A DNA stretch of 64,000 bases from Microbacterium oleivorans (GCF_001644225.1 NZ_LSTV01000003.1:290883-354882); one strand, 5' to 3'; positions 7,819 through 17,332 are shown, counted from the stretch's first letter. Translations and numbers: made by a program. The notes: generated by a model from the sequence alone, not told the origin.

Positions 7819-8568
7819 ATGAGTCGCACCGCCCTCGTCACCGGAGCCAGCTCCGGGATCGGCGCCGAGTACGCCCGTCAGTTGTCGTCCCGCGGCGCCG
7901 AGGTCGTCCTCGTCGGCCGCGACGCCGACGCGCTGCGCGCTCTCGTCGACGAGATCGCGGCGGCCGGAGGGCGGGCCGAGCTCCTCGTGGCCGACCTGCT
8001 CGATCCCGCCGAGCGGCGGCGCGTCGAGGAGCGCGCGGCGGGTGTCGACGTGCTCGTCAACTGCGCTGGCTACGGCCTGCGCCGCGCGTTCGAGGAGAGC
8101 GACATCGACGAGGAGGCCCGTCACCTCGAGCTCCACGCCGAGGTGACGATGCGTCTCACCCGTGCCGCGCTGCCCGCCATGCTCGAGCGCGGCAGTGGCC
8201 GCATCCTGAACGTCGCCTCGGTGGCGGGGCTGGTCCCGCGGGGCACCTACGGAGCCGCCAAGGCGTGGGTCGTGAGTTTCAGCCGGTGGGCGAACGCCGT
8301 CTACGCGCCCCGCGGCGTGACGGTCACGGCGGTGTGTCCGGGCTTCGTCCACACGAACTTCCACGAGCGGCTCGGCCTGCCGCCCGGACAGGAGGGCGTC
8401 CCCGGATGGATGTGGCTGGAAGCCCCTCAAGTGGTGCGCACCTCGCTGCGCGATGCCGCTCGCGGCCGTGCCGTCAGCATCCCCTCGTTCCGGTACAAGG
8501 CGCTGGTCGCCGTCTCGCGCCTGCTGCCCGACCGCGTGGTGGTACCCGCCGCCTCCCGCGGCCGCTGA
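7819..8568 (+). CDS. SDR family NAD(P)-dependent oxidoreductase
   Basis: This 249-residue classical short-chain dehydrogenase has the cofactor motif TGASSGIG (residues 8-15), VDVLVNCAGYG, the catalytic serine strand ILNVASVAGLVP, and the Tyr-x-x-x-Lys pair in TYGAAKAW. The PG motif CPGFVHTNF follows. The substrate is unknown; many actinobacterial relatives are annotated only as short-chain dehydrogenases. It has its own leaderless-type -10 element and is followed by an inverted repeat that could end transcription. Confidence 0.93.
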   Translation: MSRTALVTGASSGIGAEYARQLSSRGAEVVLVGRDADALRALVDEIAAAGGRAELLVADLLDPAERRRVEERAAGVDVLVNCAGYGLRRAFEESDIDEEARHLELHAEVTMRLTRAALPAMLERGSGRILNVASVAGLVPRGTYGAAKAWVVSFSRWANAVYAPRGVTVTAVCPGFVHTNFHERLGLPPGQEGVPGWMWLEAPQVVRTSLRDAARGRAVSIPSFRYKALVAVSRLLPDRVVVPAASRGR

Positions 8569-8591
8569 CCCGGAAGACCGCTCTCCCCGCC

Positions 8592-8627
8592 GACACGCCG
8601 CCGCGCGGCCGTTCTCTGCGGCGTGTC
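8592..8627 (+). terminator. Possible terminator after the SDR gene
   Basis: GACACGCCGC (8592-8601) pairs exactly with GCGGCGTGTC (8618-8627) around a 16-base loop. There is no T-tract. Confidence 0.5.
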
Positions 8628-8760
8628 TCCGGTCTACCGGTCATCTGCCTCCGGATGCCGGGTGGCATCGCCTCCTCCCACGAGATCCGCCCGCTCCCGG
8701 TGTCCACAGGTGCGGCGACTCCGCTGCGGATCCAGGCCGGACGCCGCCACGCTCGATCGG

Positions 8761-9633
8761 GTGCTTCCCACCGCCGTTGCCACCGTCGTGTCCCAAGGGG
8801 GAGTCGCGAGGACGCGGACCCTTCGGAACGCAGGAGTGACGGATGCCGCACTCCGTGCCGCGGTCGAGGCGGGTCTCCTCCTTCGGGCACGACAGGGCGT
8901 GTACGCCCTCCCCGATACCGCCCCCGCCGTACTAGAGGCACTGCGAGGGCGGGGTCGGGTCGCCTGCCTCAGCGCCGCGCGACATCACGGGCTCTGGACC
9001 CTCGACGGGGGACCGCACTCGCAGACTCACATCTGGGTCGATCCCGACCGACACACCGTCCCCGCGCCCGTCGGCGTCGTCGTCCACCGAGACGGCCACC
9101 GTGCACCGCGTCGCCTCGAGACGGTCGACCTCGCCCACTGCCTGAGCCAGATTGCCCGATGCGCCGGCGCGGAGGCCTTTCTCTGCGCGCTCGAATCCGC
9201 GCTGCGGCAGGGACTCCTCACGCACGGCGAACGGGAAGAGCTGCGAACCGCGGTACCCGTCGGCATCCGTCCGCTGGTCGATCTCGCGCGAGCGGATGCG
9301 GACAGCGGGCTCGAAACGCTCATCCGGTATCGACTACACCTCCTCGGCATCCCCTGCCTCTCCCAGGTCGCTATTCCCGGCGTCGGCAGAGTCGACCTGG
9401 TCGTGGGGGACTGCCTCATCATCGAGGCCGACGGTCGAACGCATGAAGGCGAGGGCAGGCACCGCGACCTCGTTCGCGATGCGGTCGCGACGACCCTCGG
9501 CTTCGTGACCCTGAGATTCGACGCGGCGATGATCCTCCACGATTGGCCCACGGTCGAGTCCGCTTTCCTCGGGGTCCTCGCACGCGGCGGTCACGAGTCC
9601 GACTTCGGCCGTCGCGTCCGTGCCGCCTTCTGA
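8761..9633 (+). CDS. AbiEi-like winged-helix plus Vsr-like (DUF559) nuclease-fold protein
   Basis: This protein of about 290 residues has an N-terminal winged-helix segment like that of AbiEi-type antitoxins (VSQGGVARTRTLRNAGVTDA, then LLLRARQGVYALPD). Its C-terminal part looks like a PD-(D/E)xK Vsr/DUF559 fold: a VDLVVGDCLIIEADGRTHE core, a paired RDLVRDAVATTLGF helix, and LRFDAAMIL. The likely catalytic residues are the Asp of VDLVV and the Glu/Asp of IEADG. I chose the GTG at 8761 because the winged helix begins there and an earlier ATG at 8623 lies inside the preceding inverted repeat. No cognate AbiEii-type toxin lies beside it, so it is an orphan. Such genes are scattered in actinobacteria with no settled role. 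Confidence 0.75.
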   Translation: MLPTAVATVVSQGGVARTRTLRNAGVTDAALRAAVEAGLLLRARQGVYALPDTAPAVLEALRGRGRVACLSAARHHGLWTLDGGPHSQTHIWVDPDRHTVPAPVGVVVHRDGHRAPRRLETVDLAHCLSQIARCAGAEAFLCALESALRQGLLTHGEREELRTAVPVGIRPLVDLARADADSGLETLIRYRLHLLGIPCLSQVAIPGVGRVDLVVGDCLIIEADGRTHEGEGRHRDLVRDAVATTLGFVTLRFDAAMILHDWPTVESAFLGVLARGGHESDFGRRVRAAF

Positions 9634-9637
9634 TCGA

Positions 9638-9709
9638 AAGACCGGTGAACGGGCCGGCGCGCCGCTCACTCGGCGGTCATCCGGGCGCGCCCTCCACCTG
9701 ACCGGTCTT
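9638..9709 (+). terminator. Long inverted repeat after the AbiEi-like gene
   Basis: AAGACCGGT (9638-9646) and its exact complement ACCGGTCTT (9701-9709) flank a 54-base GC-rich segment. It may act as a terminator or leader structure; there is no T-tract beyond TCTT. Confidence 0.35.
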
Positions 9710-9784
9710 CTCTGCCCGACCCCGACCGCGCGCCCGACCCAGCCTCCCGACCACCACCCCGCACGACCGACGGACCCCGACCGG

Positions 9785-9790
9785 TACCCT
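9785..9790 (+). promoter_or_regulatory. -10 element for leaderless dapA transcript
   Basis: TACCCT ends seven bases before the dapA ATG. Confidence 0.55.
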
Positions 9791-9797
9791 GGGAACC

Positions 9798-10775
9798 ATG
9801 ACGCACTCCGCCAATCCGTTCGGTCAGGTGCTCGTCGCGCTCGTCACTCCGATGACGGCCGACGGCGAGGTCGATTGGCCCGCGGTCGAGAAGCACATCG
9901 ACGACGTCATCACCGGTGGCGCCGACGGCATCGTCGTGACCGGCACGACCGGTGAGACCAGCACGCTGACGGATGCCGAGAAGCTGAAGCTCGTCGAGGT
10001 CGGCAAGTCCGTCTCCTCGGGTCGCGCCAAGATCATCACGGGCGGCGGCTCCAACGAGACCGCCCACGCGATCGAGCTCTACAAGGCGAGCGAGAAGGCC
10101 GGCGCGGACGGCATCATGATCGTCACGCCGTATTACAACAAGCCCACCCAGGCCGGCATCCTGACGCATTTCCGCCTCGTCGCCGACGCGACGGACCTGC
10201 CCGTCATCCTCTACGACATCCCCGGGCGCACGGGTGTGCCGATCAAGTACGAGACGATCCTGCGCCTCGCCAAGCACCCGAACATCCTCGCGGTGAAAGA
10301 CGCCAAGGGCGACTTCAGCGAGGTCAGCCGCGTCCTCAACCAGACGGACCTGTTGTACTTCTCGGGCGACGACGCCAACGTCCTGCCGCACCTCTCGATC
10401 GGCGCCGCCGGCCTCATCGGCGTCACGGCGAACATCACGTCCGCTCCCTACCGGGTGATCGTGGATGCCGTGAACCGGGGCGACCTCAAGACCGCGACCG
10501 CCGCGCATCAGAAGCTCGAACCCCTCGTCCGCGCCGTGATGACCCACGTCCCGGGCACCGTGAGTGCGAAGTACATCCTCCACGGACTCGGCCGCATCTC
10601 CAGCCCGCGCGTGCGTCTGCCGCTCGTCGGGCCGGAGGAGTGGGAAGCCGCCCTCATCGAGGACGAGCTTGCCCTCGTCGCGGATGTCGACGGTGCCGAC
10701 TTCTCCAACTTCCGACCTGACCGCAATGCCGCCGCCGGCGGCGCCCTCCCGAAGGTGCATGGAACAACTCGATGA
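9798..10775 (+). CDS. dapA: 4-hydroxy-tetrahydrodipicolinate synthase
   Basis: DapA condenses pyruvate with aspartate semialdehyde, the first committed step to diaminopimelate and lysine. The 325-residue protein has VLVALVTPMTADGEVDW, the GTTGE loop (VVTGTTGETSTL), and the tyrosine region VTPYYNKPTQ. The Schiff-base lysine sits in ILAVKDAKGDFSE. The last 25 or so residues (FSNFRPDRNAAAGG onward) are beyond the usual barrel. The rnj start overlaps its stop as ATGA, so the two are translationally coupled, as in other actinobacteria. Confidence 0.96.
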   Translation: MTHSANPFGQVLVALVTPMTADGEVDWPAVEKHIDDVITGGADGIVVTGTTGETSTLTDAEKLKLVEVGKSVSSGRAKIITGGGSNETAHAIELYKASEKAGADGIMIVTPYYNKPTQAGILTHFRLVADATDLPVILYDIPGRTGVPIKYETILRLAKHPNILAVKDAKGDFSEVSRVLNQTDLLYFSGDDANVLPHLSIGAAGLIGVTANITSAPYRVIVDAVNRGDLKTATAAHQKLEPLVRAVMTHVPGTVSAKYILHGLGRISSPRVRLPLVGPEEWEAALIEDELALVADVDGADFSNFRPDRNAAAGGALPKVHGTTR

Positions 10776-12448
10776 CCACTCCCGTCTCCGCCCCTGAAGC
10801 ACTCGCGCCCGGCACGCTGCGGGTGACCCCCGTCGGCGGACTCGGTGAGGTCGGCCGCAACATGACGGTCTTCGAGTTCGACGGCAAGCTGCTCATCGTC
10901 GACTGCGGCGTGCTGTTCCCCGAGGAGCACCAGCCCGGCGTCGACCTGATCCTGCCCGACTTCGAGGCGATCCGCGGCCGGCTCGACGACATCGTCGGCG
11001 TCGTCCTCACGCACGGTCACGAGGACCACATCGGTGCGGTGCCCTACCTCCTCAAGCGCAAAGGCGACATCCCCCTCATCGGGTCGCAGCTGACCCTCGC
11101 CCTCGTCGAGGCGAAGCTCAAGGAGCACCGGATCAAGCCGTACACGCTCACGGTGAAGGAGGGGCAGCGCGAGCAGGTCGGTCCCTTCGACCTCGAGTTC
11201 GTCGCGGTGAACCACTCCATCCCGGATGCGCTGGCCGTCGGCATCCGCACCCCCGCGGGCCTCGTCCTCGCGACCGGCGACTTCAAGATGGACCAGCTGC
11301 CGCTCGACGGTCGCCTCACGGACCTCCGCGCGTTCGCCCGTCTCGGCGAGGAGGGAGTCGACCTCTTCCTCGTCGATTCCACGAACGCCGACGTGCCCGG
11401 CTTCACCCCGCTCGAGCGCGCCATCGGGCCGGTGCTCGACCAGGTGATCGGCAAGGCGCCGCGCCGCGTCATCGTCGCGAGCTTCTCGAGCCACGTGCAC
11501 CGCGTCCAGCAGGTCATCGACGCCGCCGCCGCGCACGGACGGCGGGTCGCGTTCCTCGGCCGGTCCATGGTCCGCAACATGACGATCGCCGAGCAGCTCG
11601 GCTACCTCCACGTCCCCGACGGCGTGCTGATCGACTACAAGAAGGCCAAGGACCTCCCCGACGACCGCATCGTCTACATGTCGACGGGTTCGCAGGGCGA
11701 GCCGATGGCCGTGCTGTCGCGGATGGCGAACCTCGACCACGCGATCGAGCCGGGCGAGGGTGACACGGTCATCCTGGCCTCGAGTCTCATCCCGGGCAAC
11801 GAGAACGCCGTGTACCGCGTGATCGACGGGCTGACCAAGCTCGGGGCGAACGTCGTCCACAAGGCGAACGCGAAGGTCCACGTCTCGGGCCACGCCGCCG
11901 CCGGTGAGCTCCTCTACTGCTACAACATCCTGAAGCCGAAGAACGTCCTGCCCGTGCACGGCGAGTACCGCCACTTGATGGCCAACGCCAAGCTCGCGCA
12001 GGACAGCGGCATCCCCGCCGAGAACACGATCCTCGCCGAGAACGGCACTGTCATCGACCTGAAGGACGGGGTGGCTCGTGTCGTGGGTCAGCTCGACCTC
12101 GGGTTCGTGTACGTCGACGGGTCGTCTGTCGGCGAGATCACGGACGCCGACCTGAAGGACCGTCGCATCCTGGGTGAGGAGGGGTTCATCTCCGTCATCG
12201 TCGTGGTGGATGCCGCGACCGGCCGCATCGTCACGGGTCCTGAGATCCACGCGCGCGGCGTCGCGGAGGACGACGCGGTGTTCGACTCCGTGAAGCCGAA
12301 GATCGCCCAGGCGCTCACCGAGGCCGCCCAGTCGGGTGTCCGCGACCAGCACGCCCTGCAGCAGGTCGTGCGCCGCACGATCGGGCGCTGGGTCAACCAG
12401 TCGCTGCGTCGCCGGCCGATGATCGTCCCCATGGTGATCGAAGCCTGA
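10772..12448 (+). CDS. rnj: Ribonuclease J
   Basis: RNase J is a metallo-beta-lactamase family RNase with endo- and 5'-3' exonuclease activity in mRNA turnover and rRNA maturation. The 558-residue protein has the metal motif THGHEDHIGAVPYLL, the beta-CASP region (VIVASFSSHVHRVQQVID) and the GSQGEP segment typical of RNase J. HVSGHAAAGEL and PVHGEYRHL follow. The C-terminal domain ends with RRPMIVPMVIEA. It overlaps dapA by four bases. Together with the adjacent pnp, the window holds two RNA-decay nucleases. Confidence 0.96.
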   Translation: MTTPVSAPEALAPGTLRVTPVGGLGEVGRNMTVFEFDGKLLIVDCGVLFPEEHQPGVDLILPDFEAIRGRLDDIVGVVLTHGHEDHIGAVPYLLKRKGDIPLIGSQLTLALVEAKLKEHRIKPYTLTVKEGQREQVGPFDLEFVAVNHSIPDALAVGIRTPAGLVLATGDFKMDQLPLDGRLTDLRAFARLGEEGVDLFLVDSTNADVPGFTPLERAIGPVLDQVIGKAPRRVIVASFSSHVHRVQQVIDAAAAHGRRVAFLGRSMVRNMTIAEQLGYLHVPDGVLIDYKKAKDLPDDRIVYMSTGSQGEPMAVLSRMANLDHAIEPGEGDTVILASSLIPGNENAVYRVIDGLTKLGANVVHKANAKVHVSGHAAAGELLYCYNILKPKNVLPVHGEYRHLMANAKLAQDSGIPAENTILAENGTVIDLKDGVARVVGQLDLGFVYVDGSSVGEITDADLKDRRILGEEGFISVIVVVDAATGRIVTGPEIHARGVAEDDAVFDSVKPKIAQALTEAAQSGVRDQHALQQVVRRTIGRWVNQSLRRRPMIVPMVIEA

Positions 12449-12457
12449 CGAGGCCGC

Positions 12458-12463
12458 TACCAT
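12458..12463 (+). promoter_or_regulatory. -10 element for leaderless GNAT transcript
   Basis: TACCAT ends six bases before the ATG of the acetyltransferase gene. Confidence 0.5.
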
Positions 12464-12469
12464 TCGGGC

Positions 12470-12961
12470 ATGCCCGAGTCGTGGTCGCTGCGCCCGGCCG
12501 TTCAGGCGGACGGGGTGTTCCTCGGCGACATGGTCGTCGAGGCCGCCAACTGGCGGGCCGGTGCGGCGCGCCCGCGACACGAGATCCTGTCGCACCCCGA
12601 CTACAGCAGGTATCTGTCGGGGTGGATGCGGCCCGGTGACGTCGGGTTCGTCGCCGTCGCCGGGGCGGAACAGATCGGGGCCGCGTGGTACCGGACGATG
12701 CCGCCGAACGATCCCGGCTTCGGGTACGTCGGCACGGGGGTGCCCGAGCTCATCATTGGGGTGAAACCGCTGTGGCGTTCGCACGGCGTCGGGCGTGCGC
12801 TCCTGCGGCGACTGTGCGACGAGGCCCGCACCGAGGGCCGCGCGCGCATCTGCCTGTCCGTCGAGCGGGGGAACTTCGCCCGGGTCCTCTACCGGAGTGA
12901 GGGGTTCGCGGTCACCCGCAGCGGCTTCGGCCGCGACACGATGGTCATGCGCCTCGGCTGA
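12470..12961 (+). CDS. GNAT family N-acetyltransferase
   Basis: This 163-residue single-domain acetyltransferase has the GNAT core: [19 protein letters not shown], then [20 protein letters not shown], where the R/Q-x-x-G-x-G/A acetyl-CoA loop appears as [29 protein letters not shown] completes the fold. The acceptor is unknown. The gene lies between rnj and ftsK and appears to have its own promoter. Nothing suggests that it is part of an operon with either neighbour. Confidence 0.88.
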   Translation: MPESWSLRPAVQADGVFLGDMVVEAANWRAGAARPRHEILSHPDYSRYLSGWMRPGDVGFVAVAGAEQIGAAWYRTMPPNDPGFGYVGTGVPELIIGVKPLWRSHGVGRALLRRLCDEARTEGRARICLSVERGNFARVLYRSEGFAVTRSGFGRDTMVMRLG

Positions 12962-13016
12962 CCGCGGATACCGGCCAGGGGTCGCGTCAATCCGGGCACA
13001 TGTCGGTCCTCGCGCC

Positions 13017-13022
13017 TACCGT
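13017..13022 (+). promoter_or_regulatory. -10 element that places the ftsK start at 13030
   Basis: TACCGT ends seven bases before the ATG at 13030, so an earlier in-frame ATG at 13000 would lie upstream of the transcript. Confidence 0.5.
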
Positions 13023-13029
13023 GGAAGGT

Positions 13030-15726
13030 ATGCCCAGGAGCAGCAGTCCGGCCAGCAAACCCCGCGCCTCCGCGTCGGGCTCCTCGGCACGCGCGAAGAA
13101 AGCCGAGCCCACGCCTCGTCGGAAGGCCGAACCGGCCCCGAAGCGCTACGTCGACGACGTCGAGCGTCCCCCGGTCCTGGTCCGCGCCTGGCTGGGGCTC
13201 GCGCACGTGGCGGGCGGCATGTTCCGCGCCTTCGGCTCCGAATCGCTCGAGAAGGACCAGCGGCGCGACGGGTTCCCGTTCCTCCTCGTCCTCATGGCGA
13301 TCGCGGGCGCCGTCGTCGAGTGGTTCCTCATCGGGACCGAGGTCGGCACCAGCATCAGCGCCTACACCGTGGGTGCGCTCATCGGCCGCGAGGCGTTCGT
13401 CTTCCCCGTCATCCTGCTCCTGCTCGCGGGGTGGCTCTTCCGGCATCCGCCCTCCGTCCACGACAACGGCCGGATCGGCATCGGCGCGGGCCTGTTCATC
13501 CTCGCGGTCGCCGGGTTCTGCCACGTCGTCGCGGACCGGCCGCAGCCGAGCGAGGGCCTCGCCGCGCTGAGCGCCGCGGGCGGCCTCTTCGGGTGGGCCA
13601 TCGGCGAACCCTTGACGGTGCTCACCGAGATCGGGGCCGGCGTCGTGCTGGGCCTGCTCGCGTTCCTCAGCGTCCTCATCCTCACCAAGACCCCGCCGAA
13701 CCGCATCGGGCGGCGCCTCGGCGACCTGTACGCCTGGATGTTCGGCGCCGAGCGCTCCGAGGCCGACGACGCGCCGTCCCAGGGTCGGACCGGACCGACG
13801 GTCGCCTTCGACGCACCCGAGGACGAGGGTGCGTCGCTGCCCTGGTGGCGGCGCAACAAGTCCGGCCGCGAAGAGGACGCCGACGGCGGACTCGGCGCCG
13901 ACGACCTGACGGCGCTCCTCGAGGCCAGCGGCGACGGCAGCTTCGACAACCCGGTGACGACGCCGACGCCCGAGGTGATGCCGGATGCCGTGACGGAGAT
14001 CATCGCGCCCGCCGCGCCCCGTACGCCGGGCCGCAAACGCGACGCCGCGGACGGGGACGTGCCGCCTGTTCCGCCGCTGCCGGACTTCGTGGCCGCGAAC
14101 CTCGACTCCGTCGACCCGGATGCCGCGGACTACCGGCTGCCGTCCGCCGACGCGCTCGCCGCCGGCACGCCGCACAAGGCGCGCTCCGAGGCGAACGACG
14201 CGATGGTCCGCGCCATCATGGGCGTCTTCGAGCAGTTCTCCATCGACGCGAAGGTGACCGGCTTCTCGCGCGGACCGACCGTGACCCAGTACGAGATCGC
14301 TCTGGGGTCCGGGGTCAAGGTCGAGCGCATCACCGCGCTCACCAACAACATCGCGTACGCCGTCGCCTCCAACGAGGTCCGCATCCTCGCCCCGATCCCG
14401 GGCAAGAGCGCGATCGGTGTCGAGATCCCCAACACCGACCGCGAGATCGTCACGCTCGGCGACGTCCTGCGCTCGCCCAACGCGCAGCAGGCGACGCATC
14501 CCATGACGATCGGCATCGGCAAGGACGTCGGCGGCGGCTACGTCGTCGCGAACCTCGCCAAGATGCCCCACCTCCTGGTCGCGGGCTCGACCGGTTCGGG
14601 CAAGTCGAGCTTCGTGAACTCGATGATCACGAGTCTGCTGATGCGCGCGAAGCCGTCGGACGTCCGCATGGTGCTCATCGACCCCAAGCGGGTCGAGCTC
14701 ACCTCGTACGCCGGCGTGCCGCACCTCATCACGCCCATCATCACGAACCCCAAGAAGGCGGCCGAAGCGCTGCAGTGGGTCGTGAAGGAGATGGACATGC
14801 GGTACGACGACCTCGCGTCGTTCGGATTCCGCCACATCGACGACTTCAACCGTGCCGTCGTGGCGGGCGAGATCCAGCTCCCCGCCGGCAGTGAGCGCGT
14901 CCTGAAGCCCTATCCCTATCTGCTGGTCGTGGTCGACGAGCTCGCGGACCTCATGATGGTCGCCCCCCGCGACGTCGAGGACTCGATCGTCCGCATCACG
15001 CAGTTGGCCCGTGCCTCCGGCATCCATCTCGTCCTCGCGACGCAGCGGCCGTCGGTCGACGTCGTGACGGGTCTCATCAAGGCCAACGTCCCGTCCCGTC
15101 TCGCGTTCGCGGTGACGAGCGTCACCGACTCGCGCGTCATCCTCGACCAGCCTGGCGCCGACCGCCTCATCGGTCAGGGCGACGGGCTCTTCCTCCCGAT
15201 GGGTGCGTCCAAGGCCGTGCGTGTGCAGGGCGCGTGGGTCGCCGAGAAGGAGATCGAGAAGGTCGTCGCGCACGTCAAGAACCAGGCGCGACCTGAGTAC
15301 CGCAAGGACGTCGAGGCGATCGTCGAGAAGAAGGAGATCGACGCCGATATCGGTGACGACCTCGAGCTGCTCCTCGCCGCCGCCGAGCAGATCATCACGA
15401 CCCAGTTCGGGTCGACGTCGATGCTGCAGCGCAAGCTCCGGGTCGGCTTCGCGAAGGCGGGTCGCCTCATGGATCTCCTCGAGGCGCGCGAGATCGTCGG
15501 TCCCTCCGAGGGTTCCAAGGCCCGCGACGTGCTCGTCACCCCCGACGAGCTGCCCGCGGTCCTCGCCCGCCTCCGCGGCGAGGAGCCCCCGGCGGACGCG
15601 ACGCCCCTGTCGACTCCTGCGGCCGACCCGTACGGTCCCGACGCGGTGACGCAGCAGTTCGAGGGCTACGAGGTCGTCGAGTCCGAGGGCGATGAGGATG
15701 CCTGGGGTCTCACGGGCCGCGACTGA
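13030..15726 (+). CDS. ftsK: DNA translocase FtsK/SpoIIIE
   Basis: FtsK is the septal DNA pump that clears chromosome ends during division and helps dimer resolution. The product is about 898 residues. It has a Lys/Ala/Ser-rich N-terminus, four membrane helices (for example [19 protein letters not shown] and [25 protein letters not shown] segments), an acidic linker, the alpha domain ([18 protein letters not shown]), Walker [10 protein letters not shown] near residue 520, Walker [14 protein letters not shown] near 635, and a C-terminal gamma winged helix ([20 protein letters not shown]). The ATG at 13030 is preferred over 13000 because of the TACCGT element between them. The gene order rnj-ftsK-pgsA-cinA-clgR-recA is conserved. 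Confidence 0.95.
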   Translation: MPRSSSPASKPRASASGSSARAKKAEPTPRRKAEPAPKRYVDDVERPPVLVRAWLGLAHVAGGMFRAFGSESLEKDQRRDGFPFLLVLMAIAGAVVEWFLIGTEVGTSISAYTVGALIGREAFVFPVILLLLAGWLFRHPPSVHDNGRIGIGAGLFILAVAGFCHVVADRPQPSEGLAALSAAGGLFGWAIGEPLTVLTEIGAGVVLGLLAFLSVLILTKTPPNRIGRRLGDLYAWMFGAERSEADDAPSQGRTGPTVAFDAPEDEGASLPWWRRNKSGREEDADGGLGADDLTALLEASGDGSFDNPVTTPTPEVMPDAVTEIIAPAAPRTPGRKRDAADGDVPPVPPLPDFVAANLDSVDPDAADYRLPSADALAAGTPHKARSEANDAMVRAIMGVFEQFSIDAKVTGFSRGPTVTQYEIALGSGVKVERITALTNNIAYAVASNEVRILAPIPGKSAIGVEIPNTDREIVTLGDVLRSPNAQQATHPMTIGIGKDVGGGYVVANLAKMPHLLVAGSTGSGKSSFVNSMITSLLMRAKPSDVRMVLIDPKRVELTSYAGVPHLITPIITNPKKAAEALQWVVKEMDMRYDDLASFGFRHIDDFNRAVVAGEIQLPAGSERVLKPYPYLLVVVDELADLMMVAPRDVEDSIVRITQLARASGIHLVLATQRPSVDVVTGLIKANVPSRLAFAVTSVTDSRVILDQPGADRLIGQGDGLFLPMGASKAVRVQGAWVAEKEIEKVVAHVKNQARPEYRKDVEAIVEKKEIDADIGDDLELLLAAAEQIITTQFGSTSMLQRKLRVGFAKAGRLMDLLEAREIVGPSEGSKARDVLVTPDELPAVLARLRGEEPPADATPLSTPAADPYGPDAVTQQFEGYEVVESEGDEDAWGLTGRD

Positions 15727-15747
15727 GGTCGGGTGTCCGCGGCTCGA

Positions 15748-15753
15748 TAGGCT
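15748..15753 (+). promoter_or_regulatory. -10 element for leaderless pgsA transcript
   Basis: TAGGCT ends six bases before the pgsA GTG. Confidence 0.55.
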
Positions 15754-15759
15754 CGGACC

Positions 15760-16326
15760 GTGACGATCCCGCGGCAGCTCCCGAACGCCATCACGATTCT
15801 GCGCATCCTGTGCGCGCCGGTGTTCGTCTGGATGCTCCTCGCCGACGGCGGCTCGGACGGCCCGCTCCGGTGGTGGGCGGCGGTGCTGTTCATCGTCGCG
15901 ATCGCGACGGACGGCATCGACGGGTATCTCGCCCGCAAGCACGACATCGTGACGGACCTCGGCAAGCTGCTCGATCCGATCGCCGACAAGGTGCTGACCG
16001 GGGCCGCCTTCGTGTCGCTGTCCATTCTCGGGGAACTGCCCGTCTGGGTCGTCGTCCTCGTCCTCGTGCGCGAACTCGGCATCACGGTGCACCGCCTCGT
16101 CGTGGCCACCGACCACGTGGTCGCGGCCGCCTGGATGGGGAAGCTGAAGACGGTCGCGCAGGCCGTCGCCCTCTCGCTCGCCCTCCTGCCGCTCTGGACG
16201 GTCGTGGGGGAGTGGATCCACGTCGTCAACACGATCACGATGAGCATGGCCGTCGTCCTGACCGTCGCCAGCGGGATCGACTACGTCGTCACCGCGCTCC
16301 GCTCCCGCACCTCGAGGAAGCCATGA
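15760..16326 (+). CDS. pgsA: CDP-diacylglycerol-glycerol-3-phosphate 3-phosphatidyltransferase
   Basis: PgsA makes phosphatidylglycerol phosphate, the precursor of phosphatidylglycerol and cardiolipin, in the cytoplasmic membrane. The 188-residue protein has the CDP-alcohol phosphotransferase signature D-x2-D-G-x2-A-R-x8-G-x3-D-x3-D in DGIDGYLARKHDIVTDLG followed by KLLDPIADK. Several membrane helices lie on either side. The GTG start is set by the short N-terminus LPNAITILRI that is usual for the family. Its stop overlaps the cinA start, so the two genes are coupled. Confidence 0.95.
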   Translation: MTIPRQLPNAITILRILCAPVFVWMLLADGGSDGPLRWWAAVLFIVAIATDGIDGYLARKHDIVTDLGKLLDPIADKVLTGAAFVSLSILGELPVWVVVLVLVRELGITVHRLVVATDHVVAAAWMGKLKTVAQAVALSLALLPLWTVVGEWIHVVNTITMSMAVVLTVASGIDYVVTALRSRTSRKP

Positions 16327-16862
16327 TGCGCCGGACCCCCAGCGAACTCCCCGAGGAGCTCGAGCAGACCGCGGTCGCCAGCGGACCCCGCTCCGAGTCC
16401 GAGCGGCTCGTCGAGCGGCTGAAGGAACTGGGGTGGACCCTCGGCGTCGCCGAGTCGCTCACGGGCGGCCTCGTCGCGGCATCCGTCGTCTCGGTGTCGG
16501 GTGCGTCGGCCGTCTTCCGCGGCGGCGTCGTCGCCTACGCCACCGATCTGAAGGAGCGGCTCCTCGGGGTCGACACGACCCTCCTCGAGGCCCACGGTCC
16601 CGTGCATCCGCGCGTGGCGCGCCAGATGGCGGACGGCGTCCGCCGGACCGTCGGCGGCGCTGAGCCCGCCGACGTCGGCATCGCCACGACGGGGATCGCC
16701 GGCCCGGTGTCGTCGGACGGGCAGCCGGTGGGGACGGTGCACATCGCCGTCTCCACGCCGCTCGGATCACGGGTCGAGTCGCTCCTGTTGGAGGGCGACC
16801 GGGACGAGATCCGCACGGCTGCGGCAGCCCGTGCGATCACGCTCGCCGTCGACGCTCTCTGA
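16323..16862 (+). CDS. CinA C-terminal domain protein (nicotinamide-nucleotide amidohydrolase, PncC type)
   Basis: This is a 179-residue stand-alone CinA C-terminal domain. Such proteins (PncC) deamidate NMN to nicotinate mononucleotide in pyridine nucleotide salvage. Signatures are LGVAESLTGGLVAASVVSV, FRGGVVAYATDLKERLLGV and IATTGIAGPVSSDGQPVGTV. The start ATG overlaps the pgsA stop; a second ATG directly follows. The position next to clgR and recA is the classic cinA-recA neighbourhood. No competence genes are visible. Confidence 0.93.
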   Translation: MMRRTPSELPEELEQTAVASGPRSESERLVERLKELGWTLGVAESLTGGLVAASVVSVSGASAVFRGGVVAYATDLKERLLGVDTTLLEAHGPVHPRVARQMADGVRRTVGGAEPADVGIATTGIAGPVSSDGQPVGTVHIAVSTPLGSRVESLLLEGDRDEIRTAAAARAITLAVDAL

Positions 16863-16933
16863 GGCGGGAATAGCGCTCGTTCCGAGCACGTTACGTCTCG
16901 GTGATTCCCATCCATTCCCCAGCGCTCGGGGTC

Positions 16934-16939
16934 TAGGGT
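16934..16939 (+). promoter_or_regulatory. Possible -10 element of clgR
   Basis: TAGGGT lies 72 bases before the clgR ATG. The 149-base gap also holds a GCTCG-TTC-CGAGC palindrome (16875-16887) that could bind a regulator. A second TACCGT occurs at 16956-16961. Confidence 0.35.
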
Positions 16940-17011
16940 GACATCGAACGTGTTGTACCGTGGTTCCCCCGCAAGGGATTCGGTGGATCGCAGCAGAGGG
17001 AGGGCCCACGC

Positions 17012-17332
17012 ATGATCCTGGTTCGTCAAGAGATCGGTGACGTCCTCCGCGACTTCCGCTTGCAGAAGGGTCACACCCTCCGCCAGGTGTCCGGCAAGGC
17101 CAGTGTGGCCCTCGGCTACCTGAGCGAGGTCGAGCGCGGGCAGAAGGAGGCGTCGAGCGAGATCCTCGCCGCCGTCGCCGAGGCACTGGATGTGCCGATC
17201 TCCGCCATCATGCGCGAGGTGGGCGAGCGCATCTCCGTGCTCGAGGGCCTGCACTCGCTGAGCGACGTCGTCCCGGACGACCTCGCGTCGCTGGGAGAGG
17301 ACGTCCCCGCTCCCGAGCTGTCGCTGCGCTGA
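17012..17332 (+). CDS. clgR: ClgR-like XRE family transcriptional regulator
   Basis: This 106-residue protein has one N-terminal helix-turn-helix: IGDVLRDFRLQKGHTLRQVS, then ASVALGYLSEVERGQKEAS and EILAAVAEALDVPISAIM. It closely resembles actinobacterial ClgR, which activates clp protease and some stress genes and is itself controlled by proteolysis. It lies between cinA and recA, where clgR sits in Mycobacterium, Corynebacterium and Streptomyces relatives. A good GGGAGG ribosome site precedes the ATG. The C-terminus SLR differs from the LAA-like degron reported in some homologues, so its turnover is open. Confidence 0.9.
   Translation: MILVRQEIGDVLRDFRLQKGHTLRQVSGKASVALGYLSEVERGQKEASSEILAAVAEALDVPISAIMREVGERISVLEGLHSLSDVVPDDLASLGEDVPAPELSLR

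Noticed and set aside
8623..8760. Earlier ATG for the AbiEi-like gene at 8623
   Set aside because: It lies within an inverted repeat that looks like a terminator, has no ribosome site, and adds non-conserved Arg/Ser/Pro-rich sequence.
13000..13029. ATG at 13000 as ftsK start
   Set aside because: A TACCGT -10 element follows it and points to the ATG at 13030. The ten extra residues are not typical.
12889..16221. Open frame of over 1,100 codons on the minus strand opposite ftsK and pgsA
   Set aside because: It is antisense to well-conserved genes, is rich in Arg/Asp/His/Gly as expected for the complement of GC-rich coding DNA, and shows no recognisable domain.
16944..16959. SOS-like half site TCGAAC before clgR
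   Set aside because: The right half does not match GTTCGA, so it is not a LexA palindrome.
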